A stretch of DNA of 64,000 nucleotides from JBFHIZ01 sp041596215 (lineage in GTDB: Bacteria > Bacillota > Clostridia > Lachnospirales > Lachnospiraceae), in assembly GCA_041596215.1 (NCBI GenBank), contig JBFHIZ010000005.1:1-64000 (forward strand), written 5' to 3'. The stretch's first letter is position 1. Each line of letters starts with the position of its first letter. The notes beneath the pieces were generated by a model, which saw only the letters and a program-made list of their open reading frames with translations, was not told where the DNA came from and did not search any database. Position numbers and translations under genes: made by a program. Shown here one piece after another: positions 27,352-36,429 of the stretch.

Positions 27352-28221
27352 ATGAAAGGGATTATTTTAGCAGGAGGTGCAGGAACAAGACTGTATCCAT
27401 TAACGAAAGCAATTTCAAAACAGATTATGCCAGTGTATGATAAACCAATGATTTATTATCCACTTTCGATTCTTATGTTAGCAGGAATAAAGGATGTGCT
27501 GATTATTTCTACACCAAGGGATCTTCCCATTTTTGAAGACCTTTTTGGAACGGGAGAACAGCTGGGTTTGCATATGGAATATGCTGTGCAAGAAGAACCG
27601 CGTGGGCTTGCAGACGCTTTTATTATTGGAGCTGATTTTATTGCTGGAGATTCGGTGGCTTTAATATTAGGAGATAATATTTTTTATGGACAAAGCTTTT
27701 CTGATATTTTACGTAGAGTGGTATCTAAAAAAGAGGGTGCTACTATTTTTGGATATTACGTTAGAGATCCAAGAGAATATGGAGTGGTTGCATTTGATAA
27801 CGATGGAAAAGCCATCTCGATTGAAGAAAAACCAGAAAACCCAAAAAGTAACTATGCGGTACCAGGACTTTATTTTTATGATAGCAAAGTGGTTGAAATT
27901 GCAAAACATGTGAAACCTTCGGCAAGAGGGGAAATTGAAATTACAAGTATTAATAACGCTTATTTAGAAGCAGGGGAATTAGAAGTGGAAACCTTAGGAA
28001 GAGGATTTGCTTGGCTTGATACAGGCAGTCATGATTCCTTGCTTGATGCGGCTGATTTTGTTGCGGCATTTCAAAAGAGACAAGGGCTTTATATTTCTTG
28101 TATTGAAGAAATTGCATATAAAAGAGGATTTATATCAAAAGAACAGTTGTTAGAATTAGCAAAACCATTATTAAAGACAGAATATGGAAAATATTTAGTT
28201 GAGGTTGCAAATGGACTCTAA
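27352..28221 (+). CDS. rmlA: Glucose-1-phosphate thymidylyltransferase
   Basis: A 289-residue nucleotidyltransferase joining Glc-1-P and dTTP to dTDP-glucose. Visible: KGIILAGGAGTRLYPLTKAI at the N-terminus with the GGxGTRL loop, then KQIMPVYDKPMIYYPLS, VQEEPRGLADAF and LGDNIFYG. Full length for the family. AAGGAGG precedes the ATG at 27352. Its substrate can come from the phosphoglucomutase at 36.4 kb. The GH25 gene begins 11 bases before its end. Confidence 0.95.
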   Translation: MKGIILAGGAGTRLYPLTKAISKQIMPVYDKPMIYYPLSILMLAGIKDVLIISTPRDLPIFEDLFGTGEQLGLHMEYAVQEEPRGLADAFIIGADFIAGDSVALILGDNIFYGQSFSDILRRVVSKKEGATIFGYYVRDPREYGVVAFDNDGKAISIEEKPENPKSNYAVPGLYFYDSKVVEIAKHVKPSARGEIEITSINNAYLEAGELEVETLGRGFAWLDTGSHDSLLDAADFVAAFQKRQGLYISCIEEIAYKRGFISKEQLLELAKPLLKTEYGKYLVEVANGL

Positions 28222-29464
28222 GTTACGTTGGAAAGCTATCTGGATTGGAGTGTTTTTGGTTTTGGGTATTTGTTTGCTCGCAATCATTACGAATCTAGAT
28301 GCTTTAAAAGCAAAAAATGCAAAAGAACAAGTGGAAATTTTAGAGGAAGAATATCGAATTGGCGAAGATCTTTCTGCAGAAGAATTACGCTCATTTTTAG
28401 AGGATACTGCATTTTTTGACCAAGAAGAAAGTATGGATTTAGAGGCAAGTTTAGGGCGACAATTATCGATACAGGTTTTATCCGTGGAAAGAGATTTGCG
28501 AATTTTAATTATGGATGTTGCAGGTAAATTAGTTGATGGAGAGAAATTTCAAATAACGGTAGATGATGTGGGTACTTATACCGATGACAACAAGGACGGA
28601 ATTATTTATATTCCCTCGTTATTGTCTGGAGATTACTATGTACGCTTAGAGGAATATGATGGCTATAAAGTGCCTAGTTCGACTATTAAAGTAAATGTAA
28701 AATCTAATGTGGAATATGAAAAAATAGACGATATTTCTTATTTTATAAAAACAGAAGACGATGTGGATGCAACGTTGGAAGATACATCCATTCAAAATGC
28801 ACGAAGTGAAGCGGATGGAACAGAACAAACCATTAAGATGTTACCAAATGGAGCTATGTATTTTGGGATTGATGTGTCAAAATGGAATCGTGAAATCGAA
28901 TGGGATAAAGTAAAGGCAGCAGGAGTGGATTTTGCAATTATACGATGTGGATATCGTGGCTCGGAGACAGGTACGTTGATTGAGGATCCATATTTTCAAA
29001 AAAATATAGAAGGTGCAACAAATGCAGGAATAGATGTGGGTGTATATTTCTTTACACAAGCTATAAACGCTGTAGAAGCGGTTGAAGAGGCAAGTATGGT
29101 ATTAGCGTTATGCGATAATTATGAGATAACATATCCTATATTTATTGATACCGAAGGGGCAGGAGGAGAAGGCAGAGCCGATGATTTGTCCGTTGTTGCG
29201 AGAACAAATGTATGTGATGCATTTTGTAGAACCATTGAAAATGCAGAGAAAGAATACACAGTAGGTGTATATGCAAGTAAAAATTGGTTTCAAACAAAAA
29301 TTGAGGCATCTAAGTTTTTAGGGAAAGCAATCTGGCTTGCAGAATATAAAGAGGAAGCAACTTATACGGGGACTTATCATATGTGGCAATATACTTCCAA
29401 AGGAAAAATCAGTGGGATTTCTGGAAACGTGGATTTAAATATTAGTTATATGGAAAATGAATAA
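28211..29464 (+). CDS. Membrane-tethered GH25 muramidase, short form
   Basis: A 417-residue protein: one helix at residues ~8-28, an acidic stem, a Cna-B-like segment (~80-165) and a GH25 domain from ~217 to the end. Catalytic acids are kept (GIDVSKWN, FIDTEG). The GH25 domain is clearly similar to that of the 23.6-kb gene (shared stretches include IIRCGYRGS, VGVYFFTQAI and YASKNWF), but the Pro-rich linker, BIG2 and wall-binding repeats are absent. ATG at 28211 is chosen since an in-frame TTG at 28199 lies deeper in rmlA. Together the pair could open peptidoglycan for polymer passage or attachment. Confidence 0.85.
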   Translation: MDSKLRWKAIWIGVFLVLGICLLAIITNLDALKAKNAKEQVEILEEEYRIGEDLSAEELRSFLEDTAFFDQEESMDLEASLGRQLSIQVLSVERDLRILIMDVAGKLVDGEKFQITVDDVGTYTDDNKDGIIYIPSLLSGDYYVRLEEYDGYKVPSSTIKVNVKSNVEYEKIDDISYFIKTEDDVDATLEDTSIQNARSEADGTEQTIKMLPNGAMYFGIDVSKWNREIEWDKVKAAGVDFAIIRCGYRGSETGTLIEDPYFQKNIEGATNAGIDVGVYFFTQAINAVEAVEEASMVLALCDNYEITYPIFIDTEGAGGEGRADDLSVVARTNVCDAFCRTIENAEKEYTVGVYASKNWFQTKIEASKFLGKAIWLAEYKEEATYTGTYHMWQYTSKGKISGISGNVDLNISYMENE

Positions 29465-29534
29465 ATAATACGAAAAAGTAATATATAAAAGAAAACTAAA
29501 GGTAAGAAAATAGACGATAGGAGATAAGAAAGAA

Positions 29535-30095
29535 ATGGGTAAAATTACAGTAGAAACTTGTGAAATAGAAGGCTTAAAAATAATTACGCCCCGTGTTTTC
29601 CCTGATGAAAGAGGTTATTTTATGGAGACATATAATCAAAATGATTTTATGGAGGCAGGGATAGATACTATTTTTGTACAGGACAATCAGTCTGCATCCT
29701 CTAAAGGGGTATTAAGGGGATTGCATTTTCAAATCAACCATCCACAAGATAAATTGGTCCGTGTAATCAAAGGAGAGGTATTTGATGTGGCAGTGGATTT
29801 AAGAGCGGATTCGAAAACGTATGGAAAATGGTTTGGCGTGCTACTTTCAGAAGAAAATAAGAAACAATTTTATATTCCGAAAAATTTTGCACATGGATAC
29901 TTTGTAGTGTCGGATTATGCGGAATTTGCATATAAATGTTCGGAATTTTATCATCCAAATGATGAAGGCGGAATTCTATATAATGCAAAAGAAATTGGTG
30001 TTAAATGGCCATTGGGAGATATCTCACCGAAATTATCAAAAAAGGATGCAAAGTGGGGCGGACTCAAGGAATTTGAAAGATTAATGAATCGATAA
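29535..30095 (+). CDS. rmlC: dTDP-4-dehydrorhamnose 3,5-epimerase
   Basis: A 186-residue cupin epimerase giving dTDP-4-keto-L-rhamnose. Visible: FPDERGYFMETYNQ, QDNQSASSKGVLRGLHFQ with the catalytic His at 64, GEVFDVAVDLR and IPKNFAHGYFV. Length is normal. TAGGAGA lies ahead of the ATG. rmlD, needed to finish dTDP-L-rhamnose, is not in the window and must be elsewhere if rhamnose is made. Confidence 0.94.
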   Translation: MGKITVETCEIEGLKIITPRVFPDERGYFMETYNQNDFMEAGIDTIFVQDNQSASSKGVLRGLHFQINHPQDKLVRVIKGEVFDVAVDLRADSKTYGKWFGVLLSEENKKQFYIPKNFAHGYFVVSDYAEFAYKCSEFYHPNDEGGILYNAKEIGVKWPLGDISPKLSKKDAKWGGLKEFERLMNR

Positions 30096-30114
30096 CCTGA
30101 GGAGGAAGAACGTA

Positions 30115-31113
30115 ATGCATGCTAGGATAAATAAAGAAAATCGAATTGGAAAGATGATCATAATTGTCATCGCTATTCTAATTATGCTATTATTAGTGTT
30201 TCATCATAATCCATTAGCAGATCCCAAACAGGAATGGATAAAAAAAATAGCAGCAATAGCAATTGATATGATTGCGACAATCATTTTGCTTTTTAAATAT
30301 GATTCTATAAAGCAATTGCTTTGGGAACTGTTTCAGAATCGAAGATTAATATGGAAATTGTCAAAAAATGATTTTAAAACCAAATATGCAGGTTCTTACC
30401 TAGGCGTTATTTGGGCTTTTATTCAACCAATTATTACAATATTAGTGTATTGGATTGTATTTCAAGTGATATTTCAGTCAAGAGGAGAAACATTAGGAGA
30501 GGGAATTGAGATTCCTTTTGTTTTGTATTTGACGGCTGGAATAGTCCCTTGGTTATATTTTTCAGAAGCGTTGATGAGTGGAACAGATTCTTTTCGAATT
30601 TACAATTATTTAGTGAAAAAGGTGGTTTTTAAAGTAAGCATTCTGCCAATTATACGTGTGATTTCAGCGACATTTGTACATGTAGCATTTGTAGCTTTTA
30701 TTTTGATACTAAATGTTGCCTTGGGAAATTATCCTACCATTTATTGGATTCAAATACTATATTTTAGTTTTTGTATGTTTATTTTTTCCCTTGCATTTAC
30801 GTATGCGACTTCATCCATGGTTGTTTTTTTCAAGGATTTAACACAGATCATTAATATTGTTTTACAAGTGGGTGTTTGGGCAACACCAATCATGTGGACT
30901 TTATCACAGTTCCCAGAAAAATACCATATTATTATAAAATTAAATCCCATATATTATGTAGTAAATGGATATCGAACGGCCTTATATGAACACACATGGT
31001 TCTGGCAAGATTTTTATTCAACCATGTATTTTTGGATTATTACGATTGGAATATTTGCACTGGGAATTTTGATTTTCAAACGATTAAAACCACATTTTGC
31101 AGACGTATTATAA
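30115..31113 (+). CDS. wzm: ABC-2 type polysaccharide exporter permease (Wzm-like)
   Basis: A 332-residue permease for export of a lipid-linked polysaccharide. The ABC-2 core starts near residue 80 (RRLIWKLSKNDFKTKYAGSY), then GVIWAFIQPIITILVYW, and ends LNPIYYVVNGYRTALYE with six core helices. About 75 extra residues at the N-terminus add two more helices, unusual for Wzm/TagG proteins (usually near 260). GAGGAGG precedes the ATG. The partner ATPase follows after 20 bases. Confidence 0.88.
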   Translation: MHARINKENRIGKMIIIVIAILIMLLLVFHHNPLADPKQEWIKKIAAIAIDMIATIILLFKYDSIKQLLWELFQNRRLIWKLSKNDFKTKYAGSYLGVIWAFIQPIITILVYWIVFQVIFQSRGETLGEGIEIPFVLYLTAGIVPWLYFSEALMSGTDSFRIYNYLVKKVVFKVSILPIIRVISATFVHVAFVAFILILNVALGNYPTIYWIQILYFSFCMFIFSLAFTYATSSMVVFFKDLTQIINIVLQVGVWATPIMWTLSQFPEKYHIIIKLNPIYYVVNGYRTALYEHTWFWQDFYSTMYFWIITIGIFALGILIFKRLKPHFADVL

Positions 31114-31133
31114 AAGCAATATAGGAGAATAAA

Positions 31134-32411
31134 ATGGCAGAACAAGAACTGGCAGTAGCAGTAAAAAAACTGGATAAGATATATAAACTTTATAATCGCC
31201 AATTTGATCGAATTAAAGATGCATTTGGCTTGGCGAAGCATCCATATAAAGATCATTATGCATTAAAAGATATTGATTTAGAGATTAAAAAAGGCGAGAC
31301 GGTCGGGATAATTGGAACGAATGGTTCTGGTAAATCAACGCTTTTAAAAATTATAACAGGTGTACTTTCTCCTACGAATGGGGAAGCCGTTGTAAGGGGT
31401 AGAATTTCTGCTTTATTGGAATTAGGGGCAGGATTTAACATGGAATACACAGGAATTGAAAACATATATTTAAATGGAACAATGATGGGATTTTCAGATC
31501 GAGAAATCGATGAAAAATTAGAAGAGATTTTAAACTTTGCAGATATAGGTGACTTTGTATATCAACCAGTAAAAACTTATTCAAGTGGAATGTTTGTACG
31601 TCTTGCATTTGCAGTTGCGATAAATATTGAACCAGAAATATTGATTGTAGATGAAGCTCTTTCTGTAGGTGATGTGTTTTTTCAAGCAAAGTGTTATCAT
31701 AAATTTGAAGAATTTAAGGAAAAGGGAAAGACGATTCTTTTTGTTAGCCATGATTTGAGCAGTATTTCAAAATACTGTGATCGCGTGATTCTTTTAAATC
31801 GTGGGAAAAAACTAGGAGAGGGTTCTCCAAAAGATATGATTGATATATATAAACAGGTTTTGGTTGGAAAGTATGATGAACATTCACAATCTACAAATTT
31901 AGAGGATGGGGAGCAAAAAGTATTAGAATATGGATCCAAAGAAGCGGAAATTGTAGAGTTTTATATTCTCGATGAAAGTGGAACTCGGTCAAACTGCATC
32001 TTAAAAACGAGTGAATTTACGGTTTGCATGAAAGTAAAATTTCATACGAATATTCAAGCTCCTATTTTTGCATACTCCATTAAAAATGCAAAAGGTATTG
32101 AACTTACGGGAACGAATACAATGTTTGAAAAAGCATTTTTAGAACCTGTACCAAAAGGAAAAACCAAAATGGTAACTTTTAAACAGGTTATGCGATTACA
32201 AGGTGGGGAATATTTATTATCCGCAGGACTTACTGGATATGAAGGAAATGATTTTGTGGTATATCATAGATTATACGATGCAATAAATATTACGGTTGTT
32301 TCAGAAAAAGATACCGTGGGCTATTATGATTCCGATGCAGAAATTGAAGTCGCAGATGTAAAAGAAGTATCCAAGGAGAATAATCTTGTGAATTATTCAA
32401 ATTTAGCATAA
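31134..32411 (+). CDS. wzt: Polysaccharide ABC transporter ATPase with C-terminal substrate-binding domain (Wzt-like)
   Basis: A 425-residue protein. ATPase domain to about residue 245: Walker A GTNGSGKST, signature YSSGMFVRLAFAVA, Walker B ILIVDEALSVGD, switch FVSHD. The remaining ~180 residues form a Wzt-C-like beta-sandwich (EFTVCMKVKF to the end). In E. coli O9a-type systems this domain recognises the modified chain end before export. The next gene encodes a likely chain-end modifier, which fits. Teichoic-acid TagH proteins lack this kind of tail. Confidence 0.88.
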   Translation: MAEQELAVAVKKLDKIYKLYNRQFDRIKDAFGLAKHPYKDHYALKDIDLEIKKGETVGIIGTNGSGKSTLLKIITGVLSPTNGEAVVRGRISALLELGAGFNMEYTGIENIYLNGTMMGFSDREIDEKLEEILNFADIGDFVYQPVKTYSSGMFVRLAFAVAINIEPEILIVDEALSVGDVFFQAKCYHKFEEFKEKGKTILFVSHDLSSISKYCDRVILLNRGKKLGEGSPKDMIDIYKQVLVGKYDEHSQSTNLEDGEQKVLEYGSKEAEIVEFYILDESGTRSNCILKTSEFTVCMKVKFHTNIQAPIFAYSIKNAKGIELTGTNTMFEKAFLEPVPKGKTKMVTFKQVMRLQGGEYLLSAGLTGYEGNDFVVYHRLYDAINITVVSEKDTVGYYDSDAEIEVADVKEVSKENNLVNYSNLA

Positions 32412-32423
32412 AAAGGAGTACAA

Positions 32424-34487
32424 ATGGAACGTATTGAAAAAATAGGGAATGTCATATTGGATTACTCAAAATATAGTGGAACAGATGCTTATACAGATGG
32501 AGCAGTAGAAGATGAGCTTCTTTCGATTGTAAAAAATCATCCAACGACGGAATTCACGTCGATTATTCAAGAAAAAGCAGAGTGGCCATTTTTATACCAT
32601 CTTTCTTATTTACGCGAAAATACCGTAGAATGGTTACCAATAAAAGCAACGGATAAAGTGTTGGAAATTGGGAGCGGATGTGGAGCAATTACAGGAGCAA
32701 TTTCAAAAAAATGTAAGGAAGTTACTTGCGTAGAATTATCAGAAAAACGAAGCTTAATTAATGCATATCGAAATAAGGAGCAAAAGAATATTACCATTAA
32801 ATTAGGTAATTTTACAGATGTTGAAACAGAGTTAGATCATGATTATGACTATATTTTATTGATTGGGGTATTTGAATATGCGGTAAGTTATATGGGGACC
32901 GATACGCCTTACGAAGATTTTTTGAAAATCATGAAAAAGCATTTGCATGTGGATGGACGCATGGTAATTGCAATTGAAAATAAGTTTGGATTGAAATACT
33001 GGGCTGGTTGTCGAGAAGACCATTTAGGTACGTTTTTTTCTGGACTTGAAGATTATCGAAGTGAAGATTATGTACGTACGTTTACGAAACCAGGACTTGA
33101 AAAACTCTTTCATAAAGCTGAAATGAAGGAATACTCATTTTATTATCCTTATCCCGATTACAAATTTGCAGCAAGTATATATTCGGATGAGTATTTGCCA
33201 AAGGAAGGCGAATTAACACAAAATCTAAGAAATTTTGACCGAAATCGCATGCAATTATTTGATGAATCGAAGGTGTATTCCTCAATTATTAAGGATGGAC
33301 TTTTTCCAGAATTTAGTAATTCGTTTATGGTAATTTTAGGAAAACCGTTATATACAAAATATGTAAAGTATGCAAATGAAAGAGAGGAACGCTTTCGGAT
33401 TTCTACGCGAATTATGCAGACAGAAGCGGGCGATTTATTTGTTGAAAAGGTTCCACTAACGGAAAGTGCGAAAATTCATATTCACTCGATTAAGAATTCT
33501 TATGATAAATTGATAAAACGATATCAAGGTAGTGAATTACAGTGGAATTTATGTGAAGAGTCAGAGCAGGGTATTTATTTTGAATTTTTACATGGAGAAA
33601 CTTTAGAACAGAAATTAGATGATTGCTTACTCCGAGATGATTTCAAAGGATTTCAATTGTTATTAAATGAATATATGAAACGGGTGGAATATAATAAAGA
33701 GATTCCTGTTTCCGATTATGACTTGATTTTTTCCAATATTATTATTGGAGATATCTGGACGGTGATAGATTATGAATGGACCTTTGACAAAATAACACCT
33801 GTTACTGAAATTGCATATCGAGCATGCTATTACTATGTTTCATCGGGAGGAATACGCAATAAGTTAAAACTGGACTTAATAAGAAAGCATATTGGCATTT
33901 CGGAAGAAGAAGCAAATCGCATCATTGAGGAGGATAATGAATTTCAACAGTATGTGCTAGGGAAACAGATGTTGCTTGGTAAATTAAGAGAGACGATTGG
34001 ACATCAGGTAATTCATCCAATTCGATTAATAAATTGTGCGAAAGACTCAGGGGATAAAAATAGAGTACAGGTGTACTTTGATTATGGAGAAGGGGCAAAG
34101 GAAGAGGACTCTTATTTTGTATCGGAAGCATTTCAATCGATTACAGAGGTAGAAGTATCTGTAAAAATGCCAAGGGATGTAAAGTATTTACGAATTGACC
34201 CTTGTATGGATAGCTGTTTTGTAGAAATTGTAAAAGTATGGTGGAATGAAAAAGAAGTTACCTTCGATCGAAGAGGGGAATGTATTACCAATGGAATAAA
34301 GCTAAAGAAAAGAATATATATATTTGAAACGACGGACCCGAATATTAATTTTAATGTAGAAATATTGGATTGGAAAAGGGAAAATACGTTTCGAGTACAA
34401 ATGCGTGTAAGTAGAATCCATCCTAATATGGCAAGTAAATTCAGGAAAAAAACATGGAAAGACTATTTGAGGAGAAAAAATGGATAA
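32424..34487 (+). CDS. Fused SAM methyltransferase and kinase-like protein, WbdD-like chain terminator candidate
   Basis: A 687-residue protein. Residues ~50-250: class I methyltransferase with motif I LEIGSGCGAITGA (80-92). Residues ~325-480: a kinase-like domain with candidate Lys342 (LFVEKVPL), a catalytic-loop DLIFSN (433-438, the DLxxxN pattern of small-molecule kinases) and a metal-binding Asp449 in VIDYEW. Residues ~550-687: a beta-rich module starting VQVYFDYGEGAKEE. This order matches WbdD, the E. coli O9a terminator that phosphorylates and methylates the chain end so that Wzt-C can bind it. It follows wzt by 12 bases and overlaps a GT2 gene. Function is inferred from domains and context. 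Confidence 0.75.
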   Translation: MERIEKIGNVILDYSKYSGTDAYTDGAVEDELLSIVKNHPTTEFTSIIQEKAEWPFLYHLSYLRENTVEWLPIKATDKVLEIGSGCGAITGAISKKCKEVTCVELSEKRSLINAYRNKEQKNITIKLGNFTDVETELDHDYDYILLIGVFEYAVSYMGTDTPYEDFLKIMKKHLHVDGRMVIAIENKFGLKYWAGCREDHLGTFFSGLEDYRSEDYVRTFTKPGLEKLFHKAEMKEYSFYYPYPDYKFAASIYSDEYLPKEGELTQNLRNFDRNRMQLFDESKVYSSIIKDGLFPEFSNSFMVILGKPLYTKYVKYANEREERFRISTRIMQTEAGDLFVEKVPLTESAKIHIHSIKNSYDKLIKRYQGSELQWNLCEESEQGIYFEFLHGETLEQKLDDCLLRDDFKGFQLLLNEYMKRVEYNKEIPVSDYDLIFSNIIIGDIWTVIDYEWTFDKITPVTEIAYRACYYYVSSGGIRNKLKLDLIRKHIGISEEEANRIIEEDNEFQQYVLGKQMLLGKLRETIGHQVIHPIRLINCAKDSGDKNRVQVYFDYGEGAKEEDSYFVSEAFQSITEVEVSVKMPRDVKYLRIDPCMDSCFVEIVKVWWNEKEVTFDRRGECITNGIKLKKRIYIFETTDPNINFNVEILDWKRENTFRVQMRVSRIHPNMASKFRKKTWKDYLRRKNG

Positions 34488-36411
34488 TCAAAGAATGGCT
34501 AAAATGGCATATGATTTAGCAAATTCCTATCGAAAAATTGAATCTTTAGAACATTCATTGAATAAGATTAAGAAAAGTCCGTTTTGGACAATTAGTAAGC
34601 CATTTCGTGTGATAGCGCATAAAATGATGAGAATTGCTTCGTTAATAAAACAATATGGATCAGTTCGTGGTTTTGCAAGAAAAGTTAAAAGCAAGATACA
34701 TGAAAAAAAAATTGCGAAATGTTTTGGGACAAATAGTTTTCCAGATGCCAGGAGAAGAGAAAAAGAAGAAACGGAAACCTTTTCAAAGGATATTAAATTT
34801 AGTATTTTAGTTCCGATTTATAATACACCTAAGAAATATTTATTAGAGATGTTAGATTCTGTCTGTACACAGACTTATCAAAAATGGGAATTGTGTTTAG
34901 CAGATGGTTCGGATGGAACACATGAATATGTTGGAGAAATTTGTCAAGCTTACGCAAATAAAGATACACGTGTTATTTATAAAAAATTGCAAACAAACGA
35001 AGGGATATCAGGGAATACCAATCAATGTTTACAAATGGCAACTGGTGAATACATTGGATTGTTTGATCATGACGATATCCTTCATCCTTCGGTATTATAT
35101 GAATATAGGAAAGAAATAGATGCAAGTAATGCGGATTATATTTATTGTGATGAGGCTACGTTTGTACATGGAAATATTAATCGAATGGTAACGCTTCATT
35201 TTAAATCGGATTATGCACAAGACACGCTTCGTGCAAATAATTATATTTGTCATTTTAGTGTGTTTTCAAAAGCATTACTTCAAGGTACAACGATTTTTCG
35301 AACAGAGTTTGACGGAAGCCAGGACCATGATATGATTCTTCGACTTACTTCTAAGGCAAAAAAAGTTGCGCATATTCCTAAGATTTTATATTATTGGAGA
35401 TCACATAAAGGAAGTGTAGCTTCTGGAATTGGTGCAAAAACATATGCGATTGATGCAGCAAAAAGAGCAATTGCAGATCATTTAGAAACAAATGGATTTC
35501 GAGATTTTGAAATTGAAAGTTCCATTGCTTGTGAAACCATATTTCGAATTCGATATCCACTTTATGAAAGACCTAAGATTTCGATTATTATACCAAATAT
35601 GGAACATATCGTGGATTTGCGTAGATGTGTTTCTTCGATACTGAAAAAAAGCACCTATGATAATTTTGAAATCTTGATTGTAGAGAATAATAGTACTTCA
35701 GAAGAAATAAGAGCATATTATGATTTGCTTTCGAAAGATAATAGAATTCGGATTCTTTTTTATGAAGGAGAATTTAACTATGCAAAAATTAATAATTTTG
35801 GAGTAAAAGAAGCTTCTGGAGAATATGTGCTATTATTAAATAATGATACGGAAGTGATTTCTGTTAATTGGATGGAAGAATTACTAATGTATGCAGTGAG
35901 AGCAGATGTCGGAGCGGTTGGTGCAAAACTTTATTATGAAAATCAAACCATACAACATGCAGGCGTTGTGATTGGATTAGGTGCGCATCATACCGCTGGC
36001 CATACGCATTATGGTGTAGGGAAAGAAAATGTTGGATATATGGGAAAATTATACTATGCACAAAATGTGACGGCGGTAACAGGCGCTTGTCTTATGGTTA
36101 AAAAATCCTTGTATCAAAAAATAAATGGACTCGATGAAACGTTTGCCATTGCATTAAATGATGTGGATTTTTGTTTGCGTCTACAAGCAGAAGGATATGT
36201 CAATATTTTTAATCCGTATTGTGAATTGTATCATTATGAATCAATTTCAAGAGGGCTTGATGATCAAGGGGATAAAGCCAAACGTTACGATGAAGAAGCA
36301 CAAAGATTTCGTGAAAAATGGGCAAAGGAATTAGAAAAAGGAGACCGATATTATAATCCGAATTTTTCTTTAGAACGAAGTGATTATTATATTGAATATA
36401 AGAAGCAATAA
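34480..36411 (+). CDS. Glycosyltransferase with two GT2 domains
   Basis: A 643-residue polymerase-like enzyme. A short N-terminal coiled-coil-like stretch (~1-35) precedes GT2 domain 1 (~105-350, FSILVPIYNTP, GLFDHDDIL) and GT2 domain 2 (~365-600, KISIIIPNMEH, LLNNDTEV, then NDVDFCLRL). Both domains keep their metal-binding acidic motifs, so two different linkages could be made by one protein. It overlaps the MT-kinase gene by eight bases. A partly degenerate relative lies at 38.2 kb. Confidence 0.85.
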   Translation: MDNQRMAKMAYDLANSYRKIESLEHSLNKIKKSPFWTISKPFRVIAHKMMRIASLIKQYGSVRGFARKVKSKIHEKKIAKCFGTNSFPDARRREKEETETFSKDIKFSILVPIYNTPKKYLLEMLDSVCTQTYQKWELCLADGSDGTHEYVGEICQAYANKDTRVIYKKLQTNEGISGNTNQCLQMATGEYIGLFDHDDILHPSVLYEYRKEIDASNADYIYCDEATFVHGNINRMVTLHFKSDYAQDTLRANNYICHFSVFSKALLQGTTIFRTEFDGSQDHDMILRLTSKAKKVAHIPKILYYWRSHKGSVASGIGAKTYAIDAAKRAIADHLETNGFRDFEIESSIACETIFRIRYPLYERPKISIIIPNMEHIVDLRRCVSSILKKSTYDNFEILIVENNSTSEEIRAYYDLLSKDNRIRILFYEGEFNYAKINNFGVKEASGEYVLLLNNDTEVISVNWMEELLMYAVRADVGAVGAKLYYENQTIQHAGVVIGLGAHHTAGHTHYGVGKENVGYMGKLYYAQNVTAVTGACLMVKKSLYQKINGLDETFAIALNDVDFCLRLQAEGYVNIFNPYCELYHYESISRGLDDQGDKAKRYDEEAQRFREKWAKELEKGDRYYNPNFSLERSDYYIEYKKQ

Positions 36412-36429
36412 ATGATAGGAGGAAATAAA

